From CAZCAC01 sp964496575 (GTDB lineage Bacteria > Planctomycetota > UBA1135 > GCA-002686595): a stretch of 64,000 nt of DNA. Position 1 is the first letter of the stretch; each line of letters begins with the position of its first letter. Below the pieces are notes generated by a model that searched no databases, had not been told where the DNA came from, and worked only from the letters and a program-made list of their open reading frames with translations. Below, piece by piece: positions 27,119 through 35,936 of this stretch. The stretch spans positions 1 through 64,000 of the forward strand of contig CAZCAC010000038.1 of assembly GCA_964496575.1 (NCBI GenBank). Direction: 5' to 3'. Made by a program: the position numbers and the translations under genes.

Positions 27119-28684
27119 ATGAAACACACCTGGCTCGGCGTCTTCCTGGCCATCTGCCTTTCCTCGGACCTCGCGGCGAGCGAGCGAGCTTCGGATCGGC
27201 CCAACATCCTGTGGATCACCATCGAGGACTGGTCTCCGGACTTGTCCTGCTACGGGACGAAGGGGGTGCATACCCCTCACGTCGACAAGCTGGCCTCCGA
27301 TGGGATCCGCTACCAGTGGGCGTTCACCACGTCACCGGTCTGCTCCACCTCGCGCTCGGCCATGATGACCGGGTTTCACCAGAACTACATCCGGGCCAAC
27401 CAGCACCGGGAGCCCGACAAGCAGCCCCTGCCGCACAAGATCGAGCCGATCCCGCAACTCTTCCGGAAGGCGGGGTACTTCACCGCGCTGATGAGCAGGA
27501 AGATCGACTGCAACTTCACGCCCGGCAGAAGAGAAGATCTCTTCATGGGCAGGGACTGGTCGGAGCGTGAACCGGAACAGCCGTTCTTCGCCCGCATCAC
27601 CTTCAGCGGCACCCATCGTTCGTGGAAGCGCGACCCGCAACGTCCGATCGACATCGAGGACGTCGAGTTGCCGCCCTACTACCCCGACACACCCTTCGTG
27701 AGGCGGGACTGGGCCAACGGCCTGGAGCAGATGCAGCGGGTCGACCGCGAAGTCGGCGCCTTGTTGAAGCGCCTCGAGGACGAGGGGCTCGTGGACAACA
27801 CGATCGTCTTCTTCATCGGGGACCACGGTCGCTGCCACATCCGCGGCAAGCAGTTCCTCTATGACGGCGGCATTCGCATTCCGATGATCATGCGGTGGCC
27901 GGGCCAGGTCGCCCCGGGGCAGGTTAGCGAGGATCTCGTGATGTCGATCGACATCTGCGCCACCATCCTCGAGGTCGCCGGGATCGAGCCGCCGGTCCCC
28001 TTGCACGGCCAGAGCCTGCTCGGCGAGGAGATCGCGCGCCGGAAGTACATCTTCGCCGCGCGTGACAAGATGGACGAAACGCACGACTCGATGCGGGCGA
28101 TCCGCTCCAGGGACCACAAGCTGATCCTCAACCTGATGCCGGAGCGTCCCTGGTGCCAGTACAATCGCTACAAGGAGGGCTCCTATCCGGTCCTGGCGGA
28201 GATGAACGTCATGAACCTGAAGGGCCAGCTCACGCCGCAGCAGGCTGGGTTCTTCGCACCGAGGAAGCCGGAGGTCGAGCTGTTCGACCTCCGTCGTGAT
28301 CCCCACGAGGTGAGCAACCTGGCCGACGACCCGGCCCAGGCCGAGATCAAGGCGGAGCTGCTGGCCGAGCTGGCGAAGTGGCGGAAGGAGGTGATCGACG
28401 ACCAGGGCGTCTCCGAGGACTTCCGCGCCGACGGGATCTTCCCGGACTCCTGTCCCGCGCCCACCGTGGACGAGTGGGTCGCCGCCAACTGGGGCAATTA
28501 CGACTTCAACAAGTACGGTTGGCCGGCCTGGTACCCGACCCGTCCGCTGGAAGAGTGGGAAAAGGCGCGCGCGAAGTGGGAGCCTTACGTGATGCGCAGT
28601 CCCGAGGAGAAGGTCTCTCGCCCCGTGCTCAGCCATTCGCGGAAGAAAGCGACCGAGAAGCTGAAGAAGAAGCCCGGCAGGTAG
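27119..28684 (+). CDS. Secreted sulfatase, CSTSR-type active site
   Basis: A 521-residue type I sulfatase. The ATG at 27119 has AGAGG about 8 bases upstream and gives the signal peptide MKHTWLGVFLAICLSSDLAA. The metal-binding start is ILWITIEDWSPDLSCYG. The formylglycine motif is VCSTSRSAMMTG (Cys75), so the usual CxPSR Pro is Thr. Further conserved parts are FFIGDHGRCHIRGKQFLYDGG and ELFDLRRDPHEVSNLADD. It is a Cys-type sulfatase that would need the formylglycine modification, and an FGE-like domain exists in this window at 12180. It probably removes sulfate esters from polysaccharide near the fucosidase. Family certain; substrate unknown. Confidence 0.92.
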   Translation: MKHTWLGVFLAICLSSDLAASERASDRPNILWITIEDWSPDLSCYGTKGVHTPHVDKLASDGIRYQWAFTTSPVCSTSRSAMMTGFHQNYIRANQHREPDKQPLPHKIEPIPQLFRKAGYFTALMSRKIDCNFTPGRREDLFMGRDWSEREPEQPFFARITFSGTHRSWKRDPQRPIDIEDVELPPYYPDTPFVRRDWANGLEQMQRVDREVGALLKRLEDEGLVDNTIVFFIGDHGRCHIRGKQFLYDGGIRIPMIMRWPGQVAPGQVSEDLVMSIDICATILEVAGIEPPVPLHGQSLLGEEIARRKYIFAARDKMDETHDSMRAIRSRDHKLILNLMPERPWCQYNRYKEGSYPVLAEMNVMNLKGQLTPQQAGFFAPRKPEVELFDLRRDPHEVSNLADDPAQAEIKAELLAELAKWRKEVIDDQGVSEDFRADGIFPDSCPAPTVDEWVAANWGNYDFNKYGWPAWYPTRPLEEWEKARAKWEPYVMRSPEEKVSRPVLSHSRKKATEKLKKKPGR

Positions 28685-28717
28685 ACAGGCGATCTCGAAG
28701 TCGACGCCGTCCTCCGC

Positions 28718-28742
28718 CCTCCCGCGAGACTCAGGCGGGAGG
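28718..28742. terminator. Hairpin at convergent gene ends
   Basis: CCTCCCGC at 28718-28725 pairs perfectly with GCGGGAGG at 28735-28742 around a 9-base loop. It spans the stop codon of tag (-) and lies 34 bp after the sulfatase stop (+), so it could end both transcripts. No clear T-run. Confidence 0.5.
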
Positions 28743-29369
28743 CGAGAACACCGCCCTCGCTGCAGCCACCGCATCCCGTGCGGCGCAGCCTTCGAGGTGG
28801 TCGTTGACCAGACCCATCGCCTGCATGAAGGCGTAGGCCGTGGTGGGCCCCACGAAGCTCCAGCCGCGTCTCTTCAGGTCCTTGCTCATGGCCTTGGAGG
28901 TGGGCGTCCAGGTCAACTTCTGGAGGGCGGCCCTGGTCATGCGCCGCGGGCGCTCCGCGGCGGGTGGCTGCCATTGCCAGAAGTAAGCCGCCAGAGAGCC
29001 GTGCTCCTCGGCCAGCTCCACGGCGCGGCGGGCGTTGTTGATCGTCGACTCGATCTTGCCCCGATGACGGACGATCCCCGGATCTTGCAGGAGCGCCTCG
29101 ACCTGCTTCTCGCCGAAGCGAGCCACCGCGACGAAGTCGAAGCCCTCGAAGGCCTCCCGGAAACGCTCGCGCTTGCGCAGGATCGTCAGCCAGCTCAGGC
29201 CCGACTGAAACCCCTCCAGGCACACCTTCTCGAACAGGCGCACGTCGTCCGCCACGGGGAGGCCCCACTCGTGGTCGTGGTAGGCGGCGTAGTCTTCGTG
29301 GTCGGCGCCCCACCAGCAGCGGACGACATCGTCGTCACCACGACGGAGGCCGGGTCTGAGTCGGGGCAT
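28731..29369 (-). CDS. tag: DNA-3-methyladenine glycosylase I
   Basis: A base-excision repair enzyme that removes 3-methyladenine from alkylated DNA, in the cytoplasm. It is 212 residues, with a short N-terminal extension relative to E. coli Tag. The zinc ligands are visible: Cys in VRCWWG, His in YHDHEWGLP, and the C-terminal NDHLEGC pair. The helix-hairpin-helix region and catalytic Glu lie in FEKVCLEGFQSGLSWLTILR, and substrate contacts in WSFVGPTTAYAFMQAMG. It is a housekeeping gene between unrelated neighbours, convergent with the sulfatase. Confidence 0.95.
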   Translation of the reverse strand: MPRLRPGLRRGDDDVVRCWWGADHEDYAAYHDHEWGLPVADDVRLFEKVCLEGFQSGLSWLTILRKRERFREAFEGFDFVAVARFGEKQVEALLQDPGIVRHRGKIESTINNARRAVELAEEHGSLAAYFWQWQPPAAERPRRMTRAALQKLTWTPTSKAMSKDLKRRGWSFVGPTTAYAFMQAMGLVNDHLEGCAARDAVAAARAVFSPPA

Positions 29370-29422
29370 GGACAGAGTCTAGTGCTCGGCGCAGCGTCCG
29401 GCGTACGAAAAGGTCCAGAGGC

Positions 29423-32053
29423 TCAGCGCACCTGCTTCCCGTCGAGCGGGCGCATGAACTCGTCCCTCACCTGTTCGAGACCTCCCAGGGGCGCATCCCA
29501 CCAGCGAAGCTCCTGGAGCTTGCGCCTCGTCTCCGGGGGGAATCGATAGCGGATGACTCGGGCGGGATAGCCCGCAACGATGGCGTAGGGAGGAACATCC
29601 TCGGCGACCAGGGAATTGGCGCCGATGATGGCTCCGTCGCCGATCGTCCGGGCCGGATAGACCACGGTCACGTTGTGACCGATGTGGACGTCATGCCCGA
29701 CTTCGATGCGATTCCTGGGGATATCGACCCCGGGGGAGAAACCCAGTGCCTGCTGATAGAAGACACCATGGGACGAGATGGTGTTGGAAGGGTGATTGGC
29801 GGTCTCGAAACGGGCCGTGCCCATCACGGAGCAGTAGCGGCCGAAGCTCGTGCCGCGCTTGAACTGCCCGCTGTCGAAGCAGAACGAGCTGTAGTCGCCG
29901 ATCTCCATGTCGAAGTGCTTTCGGTACAGCCTTCGCATGGTCCTGGAGAACATGCCTCCCCCTTCGAGCCTCAGGATGACTCTCTGCAAGAAGGACTGGA
30001 GCCACCGGCCACCGATCCCGTACAGCGGCGCCAGGACCCACCTGCAGAACGAGGATTCCCGCATGCGATCCTCGTGCCGACCGGTGTTGTGCCGCTGCAG
30101 TTCCGCGAGGGCCCTCTCCACCTTGTCCAGATCGGCACGGTGTTCCCCATCCGAAGTCGTACCCCGGTCTTCGCCAACGGTGGCGTCCTCCTCGAGAAGC
30201 GCGCAGAGCTCACGGATCGTCGGGCGGTCGAAGAACTCGATGACCGAGAGGTCGCATCCCAGCCGGTCGTTGATTCCATTGGCGACTTCGACGCCGAGAA
30301 GTGAGTGCCCGCCCAGGTCGAAGAAGTTGTCATCCAGACCCACGCGCTCGTCGCCCAGGGACTCTCGCCAGATCTCGGCGATCACCCACTCGGCCGAGGT
30401 CCGGGGCGCCGCATACGCCTCGCTCGACTCGTAGCTCGGGCACGGCAGAGCCTTCCGGTCGAGCTTGCCGTTGTGGTTCAGGGGCAGGATGTCCATGAAG
30501 ACGCAACCCGAAGGAACCATGTACTCGGGAAGATCCTGGCGCAGCGCTTCGCGCAACCGACCCGAATCGTGGTCTGCCGGATCCGGGCAGATGAGATAGG
30601 CCACGAGGCGTTTGTCACCCGGTACGTCCTCGCGGTCGATCACGACGGCATCTTCGACGCCCGGCTGGCCGCGGAGAGCCGCTTCGATCTCGCCGAGCTC
30701 GATTCGAAAGCCACGGATCTTCACCTGCAGGTCCGCCCGCCCGATGTACTCCAGGTCCCCGTCCGCCGTGAAGCGGGCCAGGTCCCCCGAGCGGTACAGC
30801 CGTCCGCCCCTCTCGAGCGGATCCTCGATGAAACGCTCGGCGGTGAGCTCCTCCCGGTTCCGGTAGCCGCGAGCGACACCCGCGCCGCCCACGTAGATCT
30901 CACCCTCGACCCCGACGTCCACCGGCTGGAGGTCCGAGTCGAGGAGCCGAACCTCCAGGTCGGGAATCGGCACTCCGATCACGCTGCCTCGGCCCTCTTC
31001 GACATCCTGCCTCCGGATCCGCCGGTAGGTCACATGGACCGTTGTCTCGGTGATGCCGTACATGTTGATCAGCTCGGGCTGCGCGTCGCCGTGCTGCTCG
31101 ATCCAGGGCTCGACGCTGCTGAGCTCCAGGGCCTCGCCTCCGAAGACGACCGTTCGCAGCTTCAGATCCGGGTGGATCCTCCCGGTCGCCGCCTCGGCCT
31201 GTACGAGCTGCCTGAAGGCGGAGGGGGTCTGGTTGAGGATCGTGACGCCTTCCTCGACGAGGAACTCGTAGAAGGCCCTCGGCGTGCGACTGACGTCGTA
31301 GGGGACTATCGCCAGCTTGCCGCCGTAGAGCAGTGCACCCCACATCTCCCACACCGAGAAGTCGAACGCGTAGGAGTGGAACATCGACCACACATCCTCG
31401 GGGCCGAAGTGGAACCACTCCTCGGTCGCGTCGAAGAGCCGCACGACATTCGCGTGCGTGACCTCGACTCCCTTCGGCGTGCCGGTGGAGCCGGACGTGT
31501 AGATCACGTAGGCCAGATCATCCGGCTTCGCCCCGGACTTGAGCTCTTCTCCGGAAAACTCGTCGGCGGGATCGAGAGACTCCGGAAGATCCAGGCACAG
31601 GACCTCGCGTCCTCCTCCCTCCACCAGATGCCGGAGACTGGAGTGAGTGAGGACCAGACGGGTCTCGGATTCCGTCAGGATCAGCGCGAGCCTCCTGGAC
31701 GGATTGGTCGGATCGAGGGGGAGGTAGGCTCCCCCGGCCTTCAGGACGGCCAGGGTCGCGACGACCATCTCCACGGAACGCTCGAGACAGACGCCCAGGA
31801 GCTCCTCGTGGGCGATCCCCCTCGCCTTCAGCCGTGCAGCCAGGCGGTCGGAGAGCCTGTCGAGCTCTCCGTAGCACAGGCTCGAATCGCCGCAGACAGC
31901 GGCTCTCCGATCGGGGTGGCGCTCGGCGACTCGGCGGAAGCGGTCGACCAGACTCTCCACCACCGGGTACGTCCCGGTGGCCGGGGAGCGGGCATTCTCG
32001 AGGGCGAGATCGATCTCGTCCGGGGGCGTGGAGTGGAAGTCCATGCACGCCAT
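29423..32053 (-). CDS. Stand-alone NRPS-like adenylation-carrier-hexapeptide acyltransferase, predicted threonine-activating
   Basis: A three-domain enzyme of 876 residues. Residues 35-540 are an adenylation domain: YTSGSTGTPKGV (185-196), MYGITETTVHVTY (331-343), RIELGEIEA (450-458), NGKLDRKAL (528-536). Pocket residues aligned by eye are D231, F232, W235, N274, V303, G305, M331, V339, H340 and K530, giving DFWNVGMVHK. That is one conservative change from the threonine code DFWNIGMVHK. Residues 550-625 are a carrier domain with DDNFFDLGGHSLLG (phosphopantetheine Ser584). Residues 700-850 are a left-handed beta-helix acyltransferase of the XAT/CatB type (FETANHPSN with probable catalytic His754, then IEVGHDVHIGHNVTVVYPA and IIGANSLVAEDVPPYAIVAG). 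There is no condensation or thioesterase domain. It may load threonine and pass it to an acceptor. Product unknown. Confidence 0.9.
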   Translation of the reverse strand: MACMDFHSTPPDEIDLALENARSPATGTYPVVESLVDRFRRVAERHPDRRAAVCGDSSLCYGELDRLSDRLAARLKARGIAHEELLGVCLERSVEMVVATLAVLKAGGAYLPLDPTNPSRRLALILTESETRLVLTHSSLRHLVEGGGREVLCLDLPESLDPADEFSGEELKSGAKPDDLAYVIYTSGSTGTPKGVEVTHANVVRLFDATEEWFHFGPEDVWSMFHSYAFDFSVWEMWGALLYGGKLAIVPYDVSRTPRAFYEFLVEEGVTILNQTPSAFRQLVQAEAATGRIHPDLKLRTVVFGGEALELSSVEPWIEQHGDAQPELINMYGITETTVHVTYRRIRRQDVEEGRGSVIGVPIPDLEVRLLDSDLQPVDVGVEGEIYVGGAGVARGYRNREELTAERFIEDPLERGGRLYRSGDLARFTADGDLEYIGRADLQVKIRGFRIELGEIEAALRGQPGVEDAVVIDREDVPGDKRLVAYLICPDPADHDSGRLREALRQDLPEYMVPSGCVFMDILPLNHNGKLDRKALPCPSYESSEAYAAPRTSAEWVIAEIWRESLGDERVGLDDNFFDLGGHSLLGVEVANGINDRLGCDLSVIEFFDRPTIRELCALLEEDATVGEDRGTTSDGEHRADLDKVERALAELQRHNTGRHEDRMRESSFCRWVLAPLYGIGGRWLQSFLQRVILRLEGGGMFSRTMRRLYRKHFDMEIGDYSSFCFDSGQFKRGTSFGRYCSVMGTARFETANHPSNTISSHGVFYQQALGFSPGVDIPRNRIEVGHDVHIGHNVTVVYPARTIGDGAIIGANSLVAEDVPPYAIVAGYPARVIRYRFPPETRRKLQELRWWDAPLGGLEQVRDEFMRPLDGKQVR

Positions 32054-32294
32054 ATCGGCCTTCGCTCGTGCTTTTCTCAGGGGAGAACCTCATTCCTGGC
32101 GAGTCCCTTCGTCGGTCCCCTCGCGCTGAATTCGCGGTCGGAGCGTCAGGAGCCTGCGCGTCGGCGATGGGTACCTCCGCCGCCGGTTGTTTGTCCGGCT
32201 ACCCATTCCGTCATCCGTCCGGCTTCTGGAAACCCTCCGATCCGATCGGACGACGAGGCGAGAACGGGCGACCCGCGTGTGTCATACTGACGCC

Positions 32295-32675
32295 GTGGCC
32301 AAGAGAAAGCGCAGACCCCTGAGAACCGGTATCCCCCGGGTCGGCTGTCCGTTCTGCCTGCAATGGCTGCCGGCTCCGACGCGCCTGACGGCGACGTACA
32401 GCCTGGACAGCCTCGGGGGCCGGTGTGACTGTGGTGCCTACTTCGTGGTGGACGTGACGGGTCGGTCGGGCGGGCAGGCGCTGCTCGACGTGCAGACGCT
32501 GGCCTGTGGCGGAGACGTCGACCGGGCGCTGAAGCTGAGAGAGGACGAGGACTTCGACCTCCGGTCCAAGCCGGTGAACGACCACACCACCCCGAGAGGC
32601 CTGGCGGTCCGGGGCCACTCCTACATGCAGCCGAAGGTGTGGGCGCTCAAGCTCACGCCGAACCAGGAGGAGTGA
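32295..32675 (+). CDS. Small zinc-ribbon-like protein coupled to UroD-family gene
   Basis: I do not recognise the family. A GTG at 32295 gives 126 residues beginning VAKRKRRPLRTGIPRVGCPF. Two cysteine pairs, CPFC (about 19-22) and CDC (about 46-48), look like a zinc ribbon, and the body holds SLDSLGGRCDCGAYFVVDVT. No ribosome site is clear, so the start is uncertain. Its TGA overlaps the ATG of the UroD-family gene (TGATG), implying co-translation and perhaps a shared function such as metal or corrinoid handling. Confidence 0.6.
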   Translation: MAKRKRRPLRTGIPRVGCPFCLQWLPAPTRLTATYSLDSLGGRCDCGAYFVVDVTGRSGGQALLDVQTLACGGDVDRALKLREDEDFDLRSKPVNDHTTPRGLAVRGHSYMQPKVWALKLTPNQEE

Positions 32676-33733
32676 TGAGCTCCCGGGAGCGCGTCCTCGC
32701 CGCGTTCGCTCACGAGGAGACGGATCGGGTGCCGGCCTGGCTCGGAGCGTCGCCGGAGTTTCGCGAGCTGGCGCGGGAGCACCTGGAGCTCGAGGACGAC
32801 GAGAGCCTGTCCCTGCACCTCGGAGACGATTTCCGGCGAGTCTTCGCCCGATACGCGGGCCCGAAGGAGCGTGGACCCTTTGCCGACCTGAGCCCCGGAG
32901 CGACCTACCGCACACCGTTCGGCGTGGAGCGCCACGGGTACGGATACGGGATGCCCCTGAATCGGCCGCTCCTCCAGGCGACGACCGTGGCGGAGGTGAA
33001 CGGGTACGCCTGGCCCGACCCGTCGTGGATGAACCCGTCTCGCGTTCGCGACGAAGCGAGGAAGCACGGGGGGCGCTACGCGATCCTCGGTGGCGACTGG
33101 TCGCCCTACTGGCACGACGCCATCGACCTCCTGACGATGGAGCAGCTCTTCTACCGGATGCACGACGCGCCGGAGCTCGTCGACGTGCTCCTGGAGCGCA
33201 TCACGGACTACTACGTCGGCGTGAGCACACGGATCTTCGACGCCGCCGCGGACGAGATCGACGTCTTCTTCATCGGCAACGACTTCGGAGGGCAGCTGGG
33301 ACCGCTGCTGGGCGAGGAGCTCTTCCGCCGCTTCCTCCTGCCCCCACTCGCGCGCCTGGTCGATCTGGGTCACGCCTACGGATTGAAGGTCCTGCTGCAC
33401 TGCTGCGGCGGCTTTGCGCCCCTGATTCCCTCGATGATCGAGATCGGCCTGGACGGTCTGCAGGCGCTACAACCCACTTGCCGGGGCATGGATCCCACCT
33501 CGATCAAGGGCGAGTTCGGTGACGACCTCCTCCTGATGGGGTGCATCGACAGCCAGCTCCTGATCGAGGGCACGCCCGATCGGGTGCGCGCCGAGACGGC
33601 TCGTGTTCTCCAGATCATGAGGCCCGGCGGCGGCTACGTCGTCTCGCCCAGCCACGACTACCTGCTGCCCGAGACGCCCGTCGAGAACGTCCTGGCGCTG
33701 TACGAGACCGTTCGCGAGGCGCCCCGGGGCTGA
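32675..33733 (+). CDS. Uroporphyrinogen decarboxylase (UroD/MtaA-CmuA) family protein
   Basis: A 352-residue TIM-barrel protein of the UroD superfamily. Features are SSRERVLAAFAHEETDRVPAWL at the start, IDVFFIGNDFGGQLGPLL, the zinc-site-like LLHCCGGFAPLIPSMIEIG (His and Cys pair), and DLLLMGCIDSQLLIEGTPDRV. True heme-pathway UroD has a different N-terminus. This group includes corrinoid methyltransferases and many uncharacterised planctomycete paralogues found next to sugar genes. The ATG at 32675 is fixed by the overlap with the zinc-ribbon gene. The cytoplasmic role is unknown; methyl transfer is the leading guess. Confidence 0.85.
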   Translation: MSSRERVLAAFAHEETDRVPAWLGASPEFRELAREHLELEDDESLSLHLGDDFRRVFARYAGPKERGPFADLSPGATYRTPFGVERHGYGYGMPLNRPLLQATTVAEVNGYAWPDPSWMNPSRVRDEARKHGGRYAILGGDWSPYWHDAIDLLTMEQLFYRMHDAPELVDVLLERITDYYVGVSTRIFDAAADEIDVFFIGNDFGGQLGPLLGEELFRRFLLPPLARLVDLGHAYGLKVLLHCCGGFAPLIPSMIEIGLDGLQALQPTCRGMDPTSIKGEFGDDLLLMGCIDSQLLIEGTPDRVRAETARVLQIMRPGGGYVVSPSHDYLLPETPVENVLALYETVREAPRG

Positions 33734-33752
33734 GACGCCAGGGCCCAGGCGT

Positions 33753-34016
33753 TCCTACCTCGAAGCCGACGAGCCATCGCGCGACGATCCGGGCCCCGCG
33801 AATCGCTGGGCCCGGATCGCTCTGGCCAGGCTGCTCTCGCTCCACGATCGGTGCGGGAGGCCCGAGGATGCGTGCCGCTACCGCGTACTGACGACCGAGA
33901 AGGGGAGCGCCCCGTCCGAGGACGATGGCACCGTCCCGCCGAACTGCCCGGCGAGCTCGAGCTCGAGCCGCTACTACCGCGCTGCGCCGCCTCCGGGCGA
34001 AACTGGGTGCCCGTGA
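33753..34016 (+). pseudogene. Possible remnant of a TPR-domain C-terminus
   Basis: Between the convergent UroD-family gene and propeller gene, the plus frame from 33753 to a stop at 34014 reads ANRWARIALARLLSLHDRCG then RPEDACRYRVLTTEKG. This looks like the closing repeat found at the end of TPR-bearing kinases. It has no start, no upstream domain and no ribosome site, so I take it as gene debris in the 423-bp gap 33734-34156. Nothing else is visible there. Chance open frame is possible at this GC content. Confidence 0.3.
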
Positions 34017-34156
34017 CATGGAGGAGGAGCGATGAACGGCGCCGGCGGAGCGGACCGGGATGGCGCAGGCGTCTTCTCCTGAGCCGACGTGGTCCGCCCA
34101 CGGCTCTCCCCATCACGTCTTCCGGGGCACTGGCCCCCTTCACCACGACAGCAATC

Positions 34157-35896
34157 TCAGGGCAAGATCTCGAACTTCAATCCATCGCTCAGTCCCACCG
34201 ACGTCCCGTCCAGGTGCATCGGGTCACGGAAGTAGTACTGCGCGTAGACCGAGGAACCGACCCCCAGTCCGGCGGCCGCCATGTACGCCTGGGTGAAGGG
34301 GAAGGCAAAGGTGCCGGTGCAGTCCGGCGTGCCCGACCCGCCCGAGAGCTGGATCGAGGTCCGGAAGTGCGGGGCGCTAGCGCACAGCGTGCCGCCGTGG
34401 AACGGGATGTCGGCCGGCGCCGTCGACCACAGCATGATGCCGGGCTGCTCCGAGACGATGCTCTCCGCGAGAACCTGGAAGTCGTCCTGCTGGGTGTAGG
34501 TAGGCAGACCACTGAAGGAGATCATCGGAGTGCACCCCGCCGAGCTTACCTTCGCCGTGCAGTAGGCCTCTGGGCCGGACAGGCCGCAGGTGCGGGCGAA
34601 GACGTTGTCAGTGCTGTTGGTGTTGCCGCCCCCGAGCGTCGTGGAGTTGCTCGAGTAGGTCACCACCACGGCGCCCGCCGAGAGCGAGGCGAGTCCGCAG
34701 CCACGGTTCCCCTCCGTACCGTCGGTGGCAATGCTCGCCCGCCAGACCGCGCCGGTCTCGAGGTCCTTGACGTAGACGTCCGTCTTGCCATTCGTGTCGC
34801 CGGCGACAAGGTCGTCCGTATCGACCTGGAAGCCCACGTAGCGGCCGCACGGCGAGATGGCGGGGACTTTCGCCTCGGCCATGCTCTGCGCTCCCGCCGA
34901 CGTGGTGTTGACCCTTATCGTCTCGCCGGTCTGGAGGTCGTGCCGGAAAACATCCGGCTTGTTGTTGGTGTCGCCGGGGACGAGGTTGCTCCCATGGCCT
35001 TCGAAAGCGACGAACCTCCCGTCGGCGGAGATCGTCGGCACGTGGCACGACCCACCGGCCGAGCCGCCCGTCGAACTGACGCTGGCCAGGTGGGTCGTCC
35101 CGGCGACCACGTCGCGCACGAAGATGTCGAACCCGTTGCTGTCGCCCACGACGAGGTTGGTGGCGCTGCTACCGAACGCGACGTAACGTCCGTCGTCGGA
35201 GACCGAGAAGCGCCGCCAGAGGTAAGTCAGGTTGGTCGTGTCGCGGTCGGCGTCGCCGCCGCCCACGGCCTCATTGACCCGCACGGTGGTGCCTGTCACC
35301 CGGTCGTGGAGGAACACGTCGGAGAATCCATTCTGGTCGTTGGCGACGAGGTTGACCGCCTCGCTGCAGAAAGCGACGAAGCGTCCGTCGCCGGAGATAG
35401 CCGCCTTGTACGAGAGGCCGTTCGCCTGGGCTCCCGTGCTGCTGATGCTGACCCGCTCGGTCGTCCCGGCCTGGCGATCCCGGAGGAAGACGTCGCTGAT
35501 GCCATTGGTGTCCCCGGCGACGAGATTCCCCGCAAAGCTGTGGAAGGCGACGTAGCGTCCGTCGCTGGAGATCGAGGGGACCTGGGACTTCAAGTTCGCC
35601 TGCTCGCCGGTGTTCGAGACGCTGACCAGCTCGACCACCTTGGTCTCGACGTCGACCACGAAGATGTCATACTGGTGGTTCGTGTCCACAGGAACCAGGT
35701 TGTCGGCGAGGCTATGGAAGGCAGCGTAGCGTCCGTCGGCAGAGACCATGCCGAAGTTGCAGTCCCCATGGACGTTCCAGTGCCCGTCCCAGGCGAAGCT
35801 CAGCCGCCGGTTGACGCATGTCCCGGCTTCCTGGGCCGTGACGGTCGGAGCTACGAGGGATCCCAGGGCGAGGAGGGAAGCGGTTCGGAGATTCAT
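34157..35896 (-). CDS. Secreted PD40/TolB-like beta-propeller protein with planctomycete C-terminal module
   Basis: A 579-residue exported protein with signal peptide MNLRTASLLALGSLVAPTVT. About eight repeats share the pattern SADGRYVAF...NLVxGDTNGxxDVFxxDxxxGxTxRVS (for example SSDGRYVAFHSFAGNLVAGD), matching PD40-type propeller blades (TolB-like). The last 140 residues (PEAYCTAKVSSAGCTPMISF to FEILP) form a beta-rich module whose end, YAQYYFRDPMHLDGTSVGLS, matches the C-terminal modules of the C25 peptidase, lectin and FG-GAP proteins. It probably acts at the cell surface in binding or scaffolding. No enzyme motif is seen. Confidence 0.85.
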   Translation of the reverse strand: MNLRTASLLALGSLVAPTVTAQEAGTCVNRRLSFAWDGHWNVHGDCNFGMVSADGRYAAFHSLADNLVPVDTNHQYDIFVVDVETKVVELVSVSNTGEQANLKSQVPSISSDGRYVAFHSFAGNLVAGDTNGISDVFLRDRQAGTTERVSISSTGAQANGLSYKAAISGDGRFVAFCSEAVNLVANDQNGFSDVFLHDRVTGTTVRVNEAVGGGDADRDTTNLTYLWRRFSVSDDGRYVAFGSSATNLVVGDSNGFDIFVRDVVAGTTHLASVSSTGGSAGGSCHVPTISADGRFVAFEGHGSNLVPGDTNNKPDVFRHDLQTGETIRVNTTSAGAQSMAEAKVPAISPCGRYVGFQVDTDDLVAGDTNGKTDVYVKDLETGAVWRASIATDGTEGNRGCGLASLSAGAVVVTYSSNSTTLGGGNTNSTDNVFARTCGLSGPEAYCTAKVSSAGCTPMISFSGLPTYTQQDDFQVLAESIVSEQPGIMLWSTAPADIPFHGGTLCASAPHFRTSIQLSGGSGTPDCTGTFAFPFTQAYMAAAGLGVGSSVYAQYYFRDPMHLDGTSVGLSDGLKFEILP

Positions 35897-35936
35897 GGCG
35901 CGAGTGTCCTACGAGCGGGAGGGGCGGTTTCGAGAC

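Noticed and set aside
32675..33733. Calling the UroD-family genes hemE
   Set aside because: Their N-termini and active-site segments follow the MtaA/CmuA-like branch, not the heme-pathway enzyme, and context is sugar metabolism.
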